Assembly (NCBI GenBank): GCA_003217965.1
Contig: QHNB01000230.1
Location: 1 to 24,212 of the forward strand
Source: Verrucomicrobiota bacterium
GTDB lineage: Bacteria > Verrucomicrobiota > Verrucomicrobiia > Chthoniobacterales > UBA10450
Reading direction: 5' to 3'
DNA: 24,212 nucleotides
The notes beneath the pieces are model-generated. The model was not told the origin of the DNA and searched no databases. It saw nothing but the letters and a program-made list of their open reading frames with translations. Positions 7,722 through 15,334 of this stretch are shown here, piece by piece (the stretch's first letter is position 1; the number at the start of each line of letters is the position of its first letter). The translations under genes and the position numbers were made by a program.

Positions 7722-7749
7722 TTGTAGCTGCCGCTGTCCTTGGCGGCAG
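7722..7749. repeat. Dispersed palindromic repeat, family 2 (copy 1)
   Basis: TTGTAGCTGCCGC at 7722 followed by GGCGGCA forms a 7-bp stem (CTGCCGC/GCGGCAG) with an 8-base loop. It matches 22315-22341 in 23 of 27 positions, with mismatches confined to the loop region. It lies in the 297-base gap 7641-7937, which contains only repeat sequence and no gene I can support. Confidence 0.65.
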
Positions 7750-7825
7750 TGCGTCAAAGAAAGGGCGACAAATCGCTATCGAACGGCGACAACCTCCATC
7801 ACATCGGCGCTTTCAGCCCGGCTGT

Positions 7826-7888
7826 GCTCAAAAAAGAGCTACAGAGGTCTCAGTCCGAGCCAGACTGGCATATTCGCTCGACATGACA
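7826..7888. repeat. MITE-like repeat, family 1, one end (copy B)
   Basis: The last 42 bases (7847-7888) match the minus strand of 15223-15264 at 36 of 42 positions, all six differences being transitions. The end is TTCGCTCGACATGACA, the reverse complement of the TGTCAT..GAGC terminus. Weaker similarity reaches back to about 7826. The inner palindrome AGTCCGAGCCAGACT corresponds to a perfect one in the other copy. Its far terminus is not recognisable, so this copy looks truncated. Confidence 0.65.
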
Positions 7889-7899
7889 AGCTCTCTTCC

Positions 7900-7940
7900 T
7901 GTCATTCCGAGCGCAGGCGAGGAATCTCTGAATATTTCTA
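7900..7940. repeat. MITE-like repeat, family 1, other end (copy C)
   Basis: Begins TGTCATTCCGAGCGCA (7900-7915), facing copy B outward across 11 bases, and continues through GAGGAATCTCTGA. This is the same TGTCAT-N-C/T-GAGC then (G)ATCTCT order as the other copies. It runs into the stop codon (7938-7940) of the spmAB gene, so this terminus abuts the 3' end of a gene. Confidence 0.6.
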
Positions 7941-9266
7941 AAGAACCGCGCGGCAAATCGCCACTGACGCGATTACGCCTACAAGATCCGCGAGCAAACC
8001 AGCCGGAATGGCGTGGCGTGTTTGTTTTACTCCGACTGAGCCAAAGTAAACCGCCGCTACGTAAAAGGTGGTCTCCGTGCTTCCGTAGATCGTGGCTGCC
8101 ATCAAACTCACGATATTTTCCGGCCCGAGTCGATGAACGATGTCCGCTAGCAACGCCAGTGTCGCACTTCCGCTTAAGGGGCGCATCAGCACGAGCGGCA
8201 GAAGATCAGGCGGAAATTGGAGCGGCGCGAGCACTGGCGTCAATAATCGGCTGAGCAAATCGACACCGCCGGCGCCTTTAAACATCCCTATCGCTACCAA
8301 CATCGCCACCAGAAACGGAATGATCCGAAGAATGACGTTAAAGCCTTCCTTTGCTCCTTCGACAAACTCCTCATAAACCTTCACTCCGCGTGTAGCGGCG
8401 TAGACCGGAAAGAAACTGAGTAGAAACGGAATCGCCAGGAGCGAAAGGGCATTGACGCCACGGATGAAAACATTGGCGTCACTTGCAATTGGCTGACTAA
8501 AAAACTGCGGCCAGACCATCCGTACAAAAATCAGGGCGAAAAAAAGCAGCAGCGCGATGATCGCAGCGAATCCGAACCACGAAGCTCGCCGCGGGGCAAC
8601 GGGGAACTCCGCTGTTGCCGGGGCACTCGCGGCATCGGGCGTTGTCGTCTCGCTGGCGCCGGCAGAGTCGATCTGGGTTCTCACCGCAAACCAGCGAACC
8701 TTCTCGAGAATCTTCACTGCGATGATTGCAGTCGTTGCCGCGCAGAGAGTGGCGAGCAAAGCCGTTCCCACAATCGCCGTCGGCCGGGTCGAACCCGCCG
8801 CGACCAGAATCGCGATTGCGGTCGTTGGGATTAACTGGACCGAGGCCGTGTTGATGGCGAGGAACGTGCACATCGCATTCGTTGCAATGCCAGGGTGGGG
8901 ATTGAGTGCTTCCAAGTCACGCATCGCACGGAGGCCAAGTGGTGTCGCGGCGTTGCCGAGGCCCAGCATGTTCGCAGCCATGTTCATCACCATCGCGCCC
9001 ATCGCCGGATGATTCTGCGGCACATCGGGAAACAGCCGCCGCATTAGGGGACGCAAAGCGCGCGCAATTTTTTGCACCAGCCCGGCCCGCTCGGCCAAAC
9101 GCATCACCCCCAGCCATAGCGCCATGATCCCGATCAATCCTAATGCGATGGTGACGGCCGTTTTTGCGCCGTCGAAGGCGCCATCAGTCACTTCCTTCCA
9201 ACGGTCATTCCAGCCGCTAATGGCGACGGCAAGAATAACCAGTGCGAGCCAGATGTAGTTCAGCAC
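7938..9266 (-). CDS. Fused SpmA-SpmB nucleoside-recognition (Gate) domain membrane protein
   Basis: 442 residues, polytopic inner-membrane protein. The N-terminal half (about 1-190) is SpmA-like, with the hallmark NMAANMLGLGNAATPLGLRA segment (about 95-114); a polar linker rich in Ala/Thr/Ser follows (about 200-225), then an SpmB-like half with VLMRPLSGSATLALLADI and YGSTETTFYVAAVYFGS. In sporulating Firmicutes these are two separate spore maturation proteins; fused forms occur in non-sporulating Gram-negatives, where the role is unclear (transport of a small molecule is suspected for Gate-domain proteins). The start is GTG at 9266, 9 bases after the recN stop, so the two probably share a transcript. 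A repeat terminus overlaps its stop codon. Confidence 0.88.
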   Translation of the reverse strand: MLNYIWLALVILAVAISGWNDRWKEVTDGAFDGAKTAVTIALGLIGIMALWLGVMRLAERAGLVQKIARALRPLMRRLFPDVPQNHPAMGAMVMNMAANMLGLGNAATPLGLRAMRDLEALNPHPGIATNAMCTFLAINTASVQLIPTTAIAILVAAGSTRPTAIVGTALLATLCAATTAIIAVKILEKVRWFAVRTQIDSAGASETTTPDAASAPATAEFPVAPRRASWFGFAAIIALLLFFALIFVRMVWPQFFSQPIASDANVFIRGVNALSLLAIPFLLSFFPVYAATRGVKVYEEFVEGAKEGFNVILRIIPFLVAMLVAIGMFKGAGGVDLLSRLLTPVLAPLQFPPDLLPLVLMRPLSGSATLALLADIVHRLGPENIVSLMAATIYGSTETTFYVAAVYFGSVGVKQTRHAIPAGLLADLVGVIASVAICRAVL

Positions 9267-9275
9267 GGCAAATAT

Positions 9276-10874
9276 TCAGCGGGAGCGTCGAGTCACAGCT
9301 GCGTCGGTATTTTCACCGAGCATTGTCCCAGCCAGATGCATCGCCTCGTCGCTTTGCCCACCGAGCATGCGGGCAATTTCTTCCCGCCGTACCTTACCGC
9401 TCACTTCGCGCAGTTGCGAAAACGTCCGGCCTTTCACGACCTCCTTTGTCACGACAAAGTGCGAACTGGCCGCGGCCGCGACCTGCGGCAAATGGGTGAT
9501 GCAAAGCACCTGGTGCTCTGCTCCAAGTTGTCGCATTCGGCTGCCAACCGCATATGCAATTTCGCCGCCCACGTTTGCGTCAATCTCGTCGAAGACCAGC
9601 AGCGGCACTGAGTCCTGGGCTGCGAGCGCAGATTTGATCGCGAGCATCAAACGCGAGATCTCTCCACTCGATGCAATGGCGCGCAGGGGCTTCAACGGCT
9701 CGCCCGGATTCGGTGAAAAAAGCAATTCTATCGCATCCAATCCGGACGCGCGCGGATTCTCCAGATCACTCAATTGCACTTTAAATTCCGATCGCCTGAA
9801 TCCGAGGTCGCGCAGATTTTCACGAACAGCCTTGGAAAGCTCGGGCGCAGCCCTAACGCGTAATTTCCGCAGCGCCTCGCTGGCCTTTTTCAATCCCCCG
9901 CGTTGCTGTTCAATTCCGCCGTATTTCCGTTTCAACGTTTCGAACAGCGAAACCCGCTCTTCCAGCGCGGCTAGCTGCTCCGAATCAAGGTCGAGACTCT
10001 CAGCGTACCGACTCAATTCGCGCGCGATTTCGGACAATTCGATAACCACTCTGCGATGGACCTCCGCAGTCGCCGCCATTGCAGGATCCAATTTTTCTAG
10101 CTCGTGCAAGAGTCTCTGCGTTTCGCCCAACTGGTTCAGGACGGCATCATCCGCCTCCGACAACCGGGTGGCGGCGGCCGACGCGATTTCGATTAACCGC
10201 TTACTATTACTTGCCCGCCGATAGCGCGCTTCGATTTCCGCTTCTTCCTCTGTGTCTAGTTTGGCGGCCACGATCTCGTTCACTTGGTGCCGCAGCAAAT
10301 CGAGCTCCTGTTCGCGCGCGGTTTCGACGGTGTTCAGCGCCCGGTGGTCTTCTTCGAGTACGCGCAGGAGCCGGTAAATTTTTGCGAACCCTTCCCGCGC
10401 AGGTTTCGCGTCGGCGAAGGCATCAAGGAGATCTAACTGTCGGTCCGGCGAAAGAAGCGACTGGTGATCGTGAGGTCCGTGCAAATCCACCAGGTCATCG
10501 CCGAGACTCTTCAAATTTCCGAGTGTCGTTGGCGAGCCGTTGATGAATTGCCGGTTAACTCCCGAGAGCGACAAAGTGCGCTTTAAAATCAGATCGTCAC
10601 TACACGGCTCGACGCCAGCTTCCTCGAAGCGCGTATTCAATTTCTCCAAGTCATCACCGTTGAAGACAGCCTCGACTGTGCAGGTGTCCGCGCCGGTGCG
10701 AATGAGCGATTTATCGGCGCGTTCGCCGAGCAAGAGTTGGAGCGCACCAATAATGATCGATTTGCCAGCCCCGGTCTCGCCAGTGATGGCGGTGAAACCC
10801 GGTGCCAGCTTCCATTCGAGATCCTCGACCAGCGCGACGTTCTTAATTCGCAACAAATTCAAGGTCGTGGCCAT
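9276..10874 (-). CDS. recN: DNA repair protein RecN (SMC-like ATPase)
   Basis: 532 residues from the ATG at 10874 (MATTLNLLRIKNVALVEDLE); an in-frame extension to 10925 encodes only a translated repeat and is not conserved. Walker A is GETGAGKS (32-39). A long coiled-coil middle follows, and the C-terminal half carries the ABC signature SSGEISRLMLAIKSAL and Walker B PLLVFDEIDANVGGE, with THLPQVAAAA beyond it, the standard RecN ending. RecN is a cytosolic cohesin-like ATPase that acts early in repair of double-strand breaks together with RecA. It is the leading gene before spmAB and is divergent from the metallo-hydrolase gene across a 44-base gap. Length and motifs match the family. Confidence 0.95.
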   Translation of the reverse strand: MATTLNLLRIKNVALVEDLEWKLAPGFTAITGETGAGKSIIIGALQLLLGERADKSLIRTGADTCTVEAVFNGDDLEKLNTRFEEAGVEPCSDDLILKRTLSLSGVNRQFINGSPTTLGNLKSLGDDLVDLHGPHDHQSLLSPDRQLDLLDAFADAKPAREGFAKIYRLLRVLEEDHRALNTVETAREQELDLLRHQVNEIVAAKLDTEEEAEIEARYRRASNSKRLIEIASAAATRLSEADDAVLNQLGETQRLLHELEKLDPAMAATAEVHRRVVIELSEIARELSRYAESLDLDSEQLAALEERVSLFETLKRKYGGIEQQRGGLKKASEALRKLRVRAAPELSKAVRENLRDLGFRRSEFKVQLSDLENPRASGLDAIELLFSPNPGEPLKPLRAIASSGEISRLMLAIKSALAAQDSVPLLVFDEIDANVGGEIAYAVGSRMRQLGAEHQVLCITHLPQVAAAASSHFVVTKEVVKGRTFSQLREVSGKVRREEIARMLGGQSDEAMHLAGTMLGENTDAAVTRRSR

Positions 10875-10901
10875 GGGCGACAGTTGAGAGTATAAAGTGG
10901 A

Positions 10902-10954
10902 GAGTTGAGAGTTCGAGCTTGCCAACGCTACTCGTAACCCTCAACTCTCAACTC
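10902..10954. repeat. 12-bp perfect inverted repeat over the recN/hydrolase divergent starts
   Basis: GAGTTGAGAGTT (10902-10913) and AACTCTCAACTC (10943-10954) are perfect complements with a 29-base spacer. A further AGTTGAGAG lies at 10882-10890. The unit is a tandem of (A)GTTGAGA, so each arm is itself repetitive. The right arm is translated as LNSQL inside the hydrolase frame, and the left side would read NSQLSTLYSQLS if recN began upstream. Confidence 0.7.
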
Positions 10955-11629
10955 GCGCTGACTTTTCTTGGCACGGGCACCTCCCTGGGGGTCCCGATGA
11001 TCGGCTGCGATTGCGCCGTTTGCCGCTCAGACGATCCGCGGGATAAACGCCTGCGCTCCTCCATTTATATTGAAACGCCGGAGGTCGCTTTTGTTGTCGA
11101 CACCGGGACGGATTTCCGGACGCAGGCGTTGCGGGAAAATATCCGACGCGTGGATGCCGTCGTCTTCACTCACTCGCATACCGATCACATTATGGGTTTT
11201 GACGATCTGCGTCGCTTTTCCTGGAAACGTGGATCGATGCCGGTTTACGCCTCAGCCGAGACAATGGCGGATCTTCTGGGAGAAACGCAGCTTACTCCTT
11301 TGTCGGTTCCGCATGGCGACTCCGAAGTGAGCGGATATCTCTTCACCCGAGGCGATCGTAATCTCGTAGCCTATCTCAGTGATTGCAGCGCAATCCCGGA
11401 CAAAATCGTACAAAAGATTTCCCGCGTGGAATGTCTGATCATCGATGCGTTGCGGGAGAAACCGCATCCGACTCATTTGAGCGTTGGACAGGCGCTCGAG
11501 GTTGCCGCCCATGTTAAACCAGCCCAGACATATTTCACTCACATCGCCCACGACCTCGCACAGGCTTATGAGAAGCGCCTGCCCCCGCATACCCACATCG
11601 CCTACGACGGATTGAGGCTGACATTTTAG
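10919..11629 (+). CDS. PhnP-like metallo-beta-lactamase-fold phosphodiesterase
   Basis: Up to 236 residues. The MBL zinc motif THSHTDHIMG lies at about 84-93; a Cys-rich N-terminal loop CDCAVC (about 30-35) typical of the PhnP subgroup follows LTFLGTGTS. YLSDCS and the final THIAHD supply further metal ligands. PhnP hydrolyses 5-phosphoribosyl 1,2-cyclic phosphate in phosphonate use, but relatives occur without other phn genes, as here, and their natural substrate is unknown. The family normally begins just before LTFLGTG; no ATG or GTG is available there. The upstream TTG at 10919, with GAGAG about 7 bases before it, is the best start but would add residues encoded by a repeat arm. ATG of the next gene follows the TAG directly. 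Confidence 0.87.
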   Translation: MPTLLVTLNSQLALTFLGTGTSLGVPMIGCDCAVCRSDDPRDKRLRSSIYIETPEVAFVVDTGTDFRTQALRENIRRVDAVVFTHSHTDHIMGFDDLRRFSWKRGSMPVYASAETMADLLGETQLTPLSVPHGDSEVSGYLFTRGDRNLVAYLSDCSAIPDKIVQKISRVECLIIDALREKPHPTHLSVGQALEVAAHVKPAQTYFTHIAHDLAQAYEKRLPPHTHIAYDGLRLTF

Positions 11630-12118
11630 ATGAGGACGCGCTGGCTGGCGGCTGCTGCCGCGTTTGCTCTAATGGGGCTCGGCGCCCGTGGGCAAGACTC
11701 GTTATCTCAGCAAACGATTGTTGTCTTCAATGGCGCGGCCCCAGAGTCTGTCGCTCTCGCGCAATTTTACGCCCAGAAACGGGGGATCGTTCCGGATCAC
11801 CTCGTTCGAGTTGATTACTCAACCGAAGAAGAGATCACACGGGACGAATATGACCGCACCATAGCCGAGCCGTTACGGAAAATATTTCAGGAGAAGGGTT
11901 GGTGGCGAACCCACGAAACAACCGATGGGAGGAGAAGGATCCAGGCGAACGCAATTCATTTTGTCGCTCTTATCAAAGGCGTTCCACTCAAGATCAGAGC
12001 GACAGCTACACCATTGGATGGAGACAACCCTGGGTCCGGAGCGGTCCAGAACGATGGCAGCCTCGGCGCAACGGAATTTCGTCGGCAGGGCCCGCATAAT
12101 CGCATCGCACGCGCATAA
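11630..12118 (+). CDS. TIGR03790-family exported protein, N-terminal fragment
   Basis: 162 residues. A signal peptide (MRTRWLAAAAAFALMGLGARGQ) is followed by TIVVFNGAAPESVALAQFYAQ, YSTEEEITRDEYDRTIAEPLR and FVALIKGVPLKI, which I recognise as the start of the uncharacterised TIGR03790 family. Members are much longer, several hundred residues. After about residue 140 (NPGSGAVQND) the family-like sequence ends, and the frame stops at 12116-12118. The matching C-terminal part appears in another frame from about 12126, so a large internal piece is missing. The ATG follows directly on the stop of the hydrolase gene, so both are in one transcript. Function is unknown; the truncated product is probably inactive. 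Confidence 0.65.
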   Translation: MRTRWLAAAAAFALMGLGARGQDSLSQQTIVVFNGAAPESVALAQFYAQKRGIVPDHLVRVDYSTEEEITRDEYDRTIAEPLRKIFQEKGWWRTHETTDGRRRIQANAIHFVALIKGVPLKIRATATPLDGDNPGSGAVQNDGSLGATEFRRQGPHNRIARA

Positions 12119-12125
12119 CGCCCCT

Positions 12126-12419
12126 ATGTTGGAAGACACAGGATTAATGGAAATGCGCACCGAAAATTTTGACAGTGCGATCGGCTGCTTTGAGCAAGCG
12201 CGCACGGACTATGCAAAACGCGAAGACATCATGCGTTGCGTACTCGAGGAATGCGACGCCTTGATAAAATCTGGAAAACGGAAACGCGCGCTTGATTTGG
12301 CTCGCAGTGTTTTGAGCATCGTTCCCGATTCACCCGCATGCCGATTACTTCGAAAATTAGAAACTGAACTCACGTCTAAACCAACTCCTGTAGCCACGCC
12401 GAGGCGCGGCGGAACCTAG
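12126..12419 (+). pseudogene. TIGR03790-family protein, C-terminal helical repeat remnant
   Basis: 97 residues from ATG 12126, although the frame is open from further upstream. The sequence (LMEMRTENFDSAIGCFEQA, then RALDLARSVLSIVPDSPACRLLRKLE) reads as two TPR-like helix pairs. As I recall, some verrucomicrobial TIGR03790 proteins end in such repeats, which makes this the other end of the gene at 11630. There is no visible ribosome-binding site. The 7-base repeat CGCATAA occurs at 12093-12099 and 12112-12118 next to the presumed deletion joint. The TAG stop (12417-12419) overlaps the lpxA stop on the other strand. Confidence 0.5.
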
Positions 12420-13195
12420 CGAATGATCCCGCGCCCGGTTGTCTCGATAAACTCGATAATCTGCGCGATCTCCGGCCGCGGCGCGATTTCACTGCGGATC
12501 GCCTCCAGCGCCTGCCGGGTATTGAGCTTTGAGCGATAGATCAAACGAAAGGCTTCTTTAATCGCCTTCACGCTTTCGGGCGCGAAGCCGTTGCGCTCGA
12601 GTCCTACCAAATTGACTCCACGAATTTCCGCAGGATTACCGTCCGCGATCATGAACGGGGGGACGTCCTGCACGATTTTGGAGCACCCGCCGGTGATGGC
12701 AAATCGTCCGATACGGCAAAACTGATGCACCGCGGTTAGACCTCCCATTATCGCGTGATCGTCGATCCGAACGTGGCCGGCCAGCGTGCCGTTGTTGGAA
12801 AAGACAACCGCATCTCCCACAACGCAATCGTGCCCGATGTGGCAATAGGCGAGAAAATTTCCGCGGTTGGCAATCTGTGTCTTGCCATCGCTGTTCGTGC
12901 TGCGATTCACGGTCACAAATTCGCGAAAAGTATTTTCATCGCCGATTTCAAGGTAAGTCGGCTCGCCTGCGTATTTTAAATCCTGCGTTTGTTGTCCAAT
13001 CGAGCAATAGGCGTAAAACTTGTTCCGTGCCCCGACCCGCATCGGGCCCATCAATGTGACGTGATGTTGTAGCCAGCAGGACTGACCGACTTCGACATTG
13101 GCCCCGACCACGCAGTAGGGGCCGACCATTGTGCCAGCGGCAAGTCGCGCAGTGGGATCGACAATTGCGGTCGGGTGAATCTCGACATCGCTCAT
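12416..13195 (-). CDS. lpxA: UDP-N-acetylglucosamine acyltransferase LpxA
   Basis: 259 residues from the ATG at 13195 (MSDVEIHPTAIVDPTARLA); the longer frame to 13261 overlaps the preceding gene and is not conserved. Left-handed beta-helix hexapeptide repeats (IHPTAIV, VVGANVEVG, HIGHDCVVGD, HVRIDDHAIMGG) fill residues 5-190, followed by the helical C-terminus. The likely catalytic His is His122 in YCHIGHDC. LpxA transfers a 3-hydroxyacyl chain from ACP to UDP-GlcNAc, the first step of lipid A synthesis, in the cytosol. Its ATG overlaps the TGA of lpxC-fabZ by 4 bp, so the three activities are translationally coupled. Length matches the family (about 260). Confidence 0.96.
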   Translation of the reverse strand: MSDVEIHPTAIVDPTARLAAGTMVGPYCVVGANVEVGQSCWLQHHVTLMGPMRVGARNKFYAYCSIGQQTQDLKYAGEPTYLEIGDENTFREFVTVNRSTNSDGKTQIANRGNFLAYCHIGHDCVVGDAVVFSNNGTLAGHVRIDDHAIMGGLTAVHQFCRIGRFAITGGCSKIVQDVPPFMIADGNPAEIRGVNLVGLERNGFAPESVKAIKEAFRLIYRSKLNTRQALEAIRSEIAPRPEIAQIIEFIETTGRGIIR

Positions 13196-14511
13196 TTGTC
13201 GAGGAACGTGAACATGAGATCGCCCTCCGAAACGACCGCGTCGTTGACGACGCAGCTGCAATGCGCTTTCGCCAGCCGATTGCTTCGTGCCTTGATCAGC
13301 TCGGCATGAATGAAAAGGGTATCGCCTGGAAGCACCGGCTTACGAAATTTCACTTCGTCCGCGCTCATAAAATAGCCAATGCGGCTTGCAGTCTTGGCCA
13401 TTTTAAGGAGCAAAATACTTGCGACCTGGGCCATGGCTTCGACTTGGAGTACCCCTGGCATAACCGGATGGCCTGGGAAATGACCCTGGAAATAGGGTTC
13501 GTTGATGGTCACGGTTTTCATGCCCGTGCATTTTGTTTCGCCTTCGAACCCGAGGATGCGATCGACCATTAAGAAGGGAAAGCGGTGGGGCAGAATCTCC
13601 ATCACCTGGGCAATGTCGAGACCACCTTCTCCTGGCGGAAACGACCGAGGAACAGATAAGGCGGCGATCTTGGCATGTTCTTTAACGATCGCCCGCGCGA
13701 GTTCTGCGTTAATACCATGCCCCGGTCGCACGGCGATGACGTGACCGCGGATGCGGGTACCAACCAGCGCCAGGTCACCGATAATGTCGAGGACTTTGTG
13801 GCGCGCGAATTCATCTGCGAACCGCAGAGGTTCTTTGCTCAAGACGGCCTCACCTCGCACCACAATGGCGTTTTCCAAACTGCCACCTTTAATCAAATTT
13901 TTGTCCATTAACGGCTGGACTTCCTCGTAGTAAACAAAAGTGCGCGCCGGGGCGATCTCACGCTCGAAGACAGATGGCGTTATCTCGGCGGAATAGAACT
14001 GCGTGAAACGATTGTTCGGACCTGCTTGCGTACAGGAAATGCGAAACTTTGGGTCTGGCAGCAAAACCAGTAGTGAACCGTTCTTTGATTCGATGTGAAT
14101 CGGGTCGCGGACATCGAAAAATCGTCGCGATGCTTCTTGCGCAAAGTCGCCGGCCTTTTTGATCACTTCGACATAAGGGGCGGCACTGCCGTCGCCGATC
14201 GGTGGTTCGTTGGCATCCATTTCGACAATAGCGTTGTCGATGCCCATTGCGTTCAGGGCCGACAACACATGTTCGACTGTGTGCACCCGGACCGCGCCGT
14301 CACCGATGGTTGTGGCGCGCTCAACCGTTTTCAGATTGGTGATGTTCGCGTCAATCGTCGGTTCATCCGCCAGGTCCTTGCGCTTGAATTTGATCCCGTG
14401 GTCGACTGGCGCCGGTAGCAAACGGAGCGTTACTTTCTCGCCCGTATGCAGCGCAGTACCGGTCAGCCCGGCCGATTTTGCGAGTGTATGCTGAAGCTCA
14501 GTGGCAGCCAT
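13192..14511 (-). CDS. lpxC-fabZ: Bifunctional UDP-3-O-acyl-N-acetylglucosamine deacetylase / 3-hydroxyacyl-ACP dehydratase (LpxC-FabZ fusion)
   Basis: 439 residues. Residues 1-285 are LpxC: the zinc ligands are His81 (TVEHVLSAL), His238 and Asp242 (RHKVLDIIGD), with catalytic His265 in PGHGINAE. Residues 295-439 are FabZ: HRFPFLMVDR (309-318) and the active-site segment GHFPGHPVMPGVLQVEAMAQ (343-362) with His344 and Glu358. LpxC removes the acetyl group in the committed step of lipid A synthesis; FabZ dehydrates 3-hydroxyacyl-ACP for fatty acid elongation and so competes for the same acyl pool. The fusion is known in Bacteroidota and related phyla and supports a diderm host. All catalytic residues are present. 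lpxA follows with a 4-bp overlap. Confidence 0.96.
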   Translation of the reverse strand: MAATELQHTLAKSAGLTGTALHTGEKVTLRLLPAPVDHGIKFKRKDLADEPTIDANITNLKTVERATTIGDGAVRVHTVEHVLSALNAMGIDNAIVEMDANEPPIGDGSAAPYVEVIKKAGDFAQEASRRFFDVRDPIHIESKNGSLLVLLPDPKFRISCTQAGPNNRFTQFYSAEITPSVFEREIAPARTFVYYEEVQPLMDKNLIKGGSLENAIVVRGEAVLSKEPLRFADEFARHKVLDIIGDLALVGTRIRGHVIAVRPGHGINAELARAIVKEHAKIAALSVPRSFPPGEGGLDIAQVMEILPHRFPFLMVDRILGFEGETKCTGMKTVTINEPYFQGHFPGHPVMPGVLQVEAMAQVASILLLKMAKTASRIGYFMSADEVKFRKPVLPGDTLFIHAELIKARSNRLAKAHCSCVVNDAVVSEGDLMFTFLDK

Positions 14512-14556
14512 CGGCGCCTAACTAACAAAGATTTGCGCGACTGACCACGCGGTTTC

Positions 14557-15228
14557 TCACTTGAGCTCGAACTCGCCGCAGTCGAAAGCCATCATCTTCG
14601 ACGCGCCGCTGACGTGAAATTGGCGAGGCCCGGCCCCATTATCGAGAAATACGTCGAGAGTTTTGTCCGATCGCTGCGTCACCCAAGCCCGTCTGGTGTT
14701 GCCAACCTGAGCGATCGTCACCAAGGGCAGGCCGTCGCCGGATTTTAGGAACGCGTTTTCGTCGTCGAAACCAACAACCAGATCGATGACCGGCCGTTCA
14801 TTATTTTCCAGCGGATTCGCGATTAGCTTGAGTCGCACGTTGTTTGCCATTTCTGGTAGTGGAGCGTTCGTAGGTGCGATCTCTTCCACTTTGAGAGGCG
14901 CGATGAGGAAACCGTGCGCGGAATATTTCCCCGGCGGCAATTCAAAACCATCGTCATCTTTTCCATCCCACTTCGTGACGAGCGCGTCCGCGCCGACTGA
15001 AAATTCATCGAACTCCGCTTCTTGATGCAACACGCGCACGAGTTGATCGGTGTCGTTGTAAATTCCAAGGCTGATCGTTCCCTCCATCGGCGGCGGAAGA
15101 AAACTCAACCGGACCGAGCGCGCCGGCGCGGCTGAGACCGATGCGGTCGGGCTGGGCGATACTTGCGCATTGGCTAGGCTGTGGGCAAATCCAATGAAAA
15201 TTGCGATCGCGAAAAGTCGTTTTGTCAT
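14557..15228 (-). CDS. Exported protein with a FlgD-type Ig-like domain
   Basis: 223 residues from the ATG at 15228, which gives a clean signal peptide (MTKRLFAIAIFIGFAHSLANA). The frame is open to 15351, but that part is the translation of a repeat element. The motif VTKWDGKDDDGFELPPGKY (about 90-108) is typical of FlgD-type Ig-like domains found in cell-surface and sorting-type proteins. No membrane anchor or enzyme motif was seen. It stands between the GH57 gene and lpxC-fabZ, with 45 bases to the latter, and could be part of that transcript. The start codon lies inside the inverted terminus of the element at 15223-15334. Function is unknown; an envelope role is a guess from location. Confidence 0.75.
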   Translation of the reverse strand: MTKRLFAIAIFIGFAHSLANAQVSPSPTASVSAAPARSVRLSFLPPPMEGTISLGIYNDTDQLVRVLHQEAEFDEFSVGADALVTKWDGKDDDGFELPPGKYSAHGFLIAPLKVEEIAPTNAPLPEMANNVRLKLIANPLENNERPVIDLVVGFDDENAFLKSGDGLPLVTIAQVGNTRRAWVTQRSDKTLDVFLDNGAGPRQFHVSGASKMMAFDCGEFELK

Positions 15229-15334
15229 GTTGAGCAAATATGCCGGTCCGACTCGGACCGAGACATCTCTGATCGTTTTGCAGAAAACCTTGAGAGATTC
15301 GTCGGCTTCAAGTTTCATTTTGCTCAGCATGACA
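15223..15334. mobile_element. 112-bp MITE-like element, family 1 (most complete copy)
   Basis: The ends are TGTCATGTTGAGCAAA (15223-15238) and, inverted, TTTGCTCAGCATGACA (15319-15334): 15 of 16 bases pair. Inside lies a perfect palindrome of 7-bp arms, GGTCCGA-C-TCGGACC (15245-15259). No coding capacity and no clear target-site duplication are seen. On the minus strand the first terminus contains the TGA of the GH57 gene (15326-15324) and the second contains the ATG of the FlgD-fold gene (15228-15226). Partial copies occur at 7826-7940, 16905-17001 and 22430-22469. No transposase is in the window, so if mobile it depends on another element. Confidence 0.65.

Noticed and set aside
9367..10224. 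A 285-residue plus-strand frame opposite recN
   Set aside because: It is Ser/Arg-rich low-complexity sequence mirrored from a clearly conserved RecN gene; no motifs, no ribosome-binding site.
11925..12125. Upstream part of the frame ending at 12419
   Set aside because: It runs beneath the conserved TIGR03790 N-terminal frame and is not protein-like; only the portion from about 12126 is credible.
13196..13261. Longer start for lpxA
   Set aside because: It overlaps lpxC-fabZ and is Arg-rich; the ATG at 13195 gives the normal LpxA start and an ATGA coupling.
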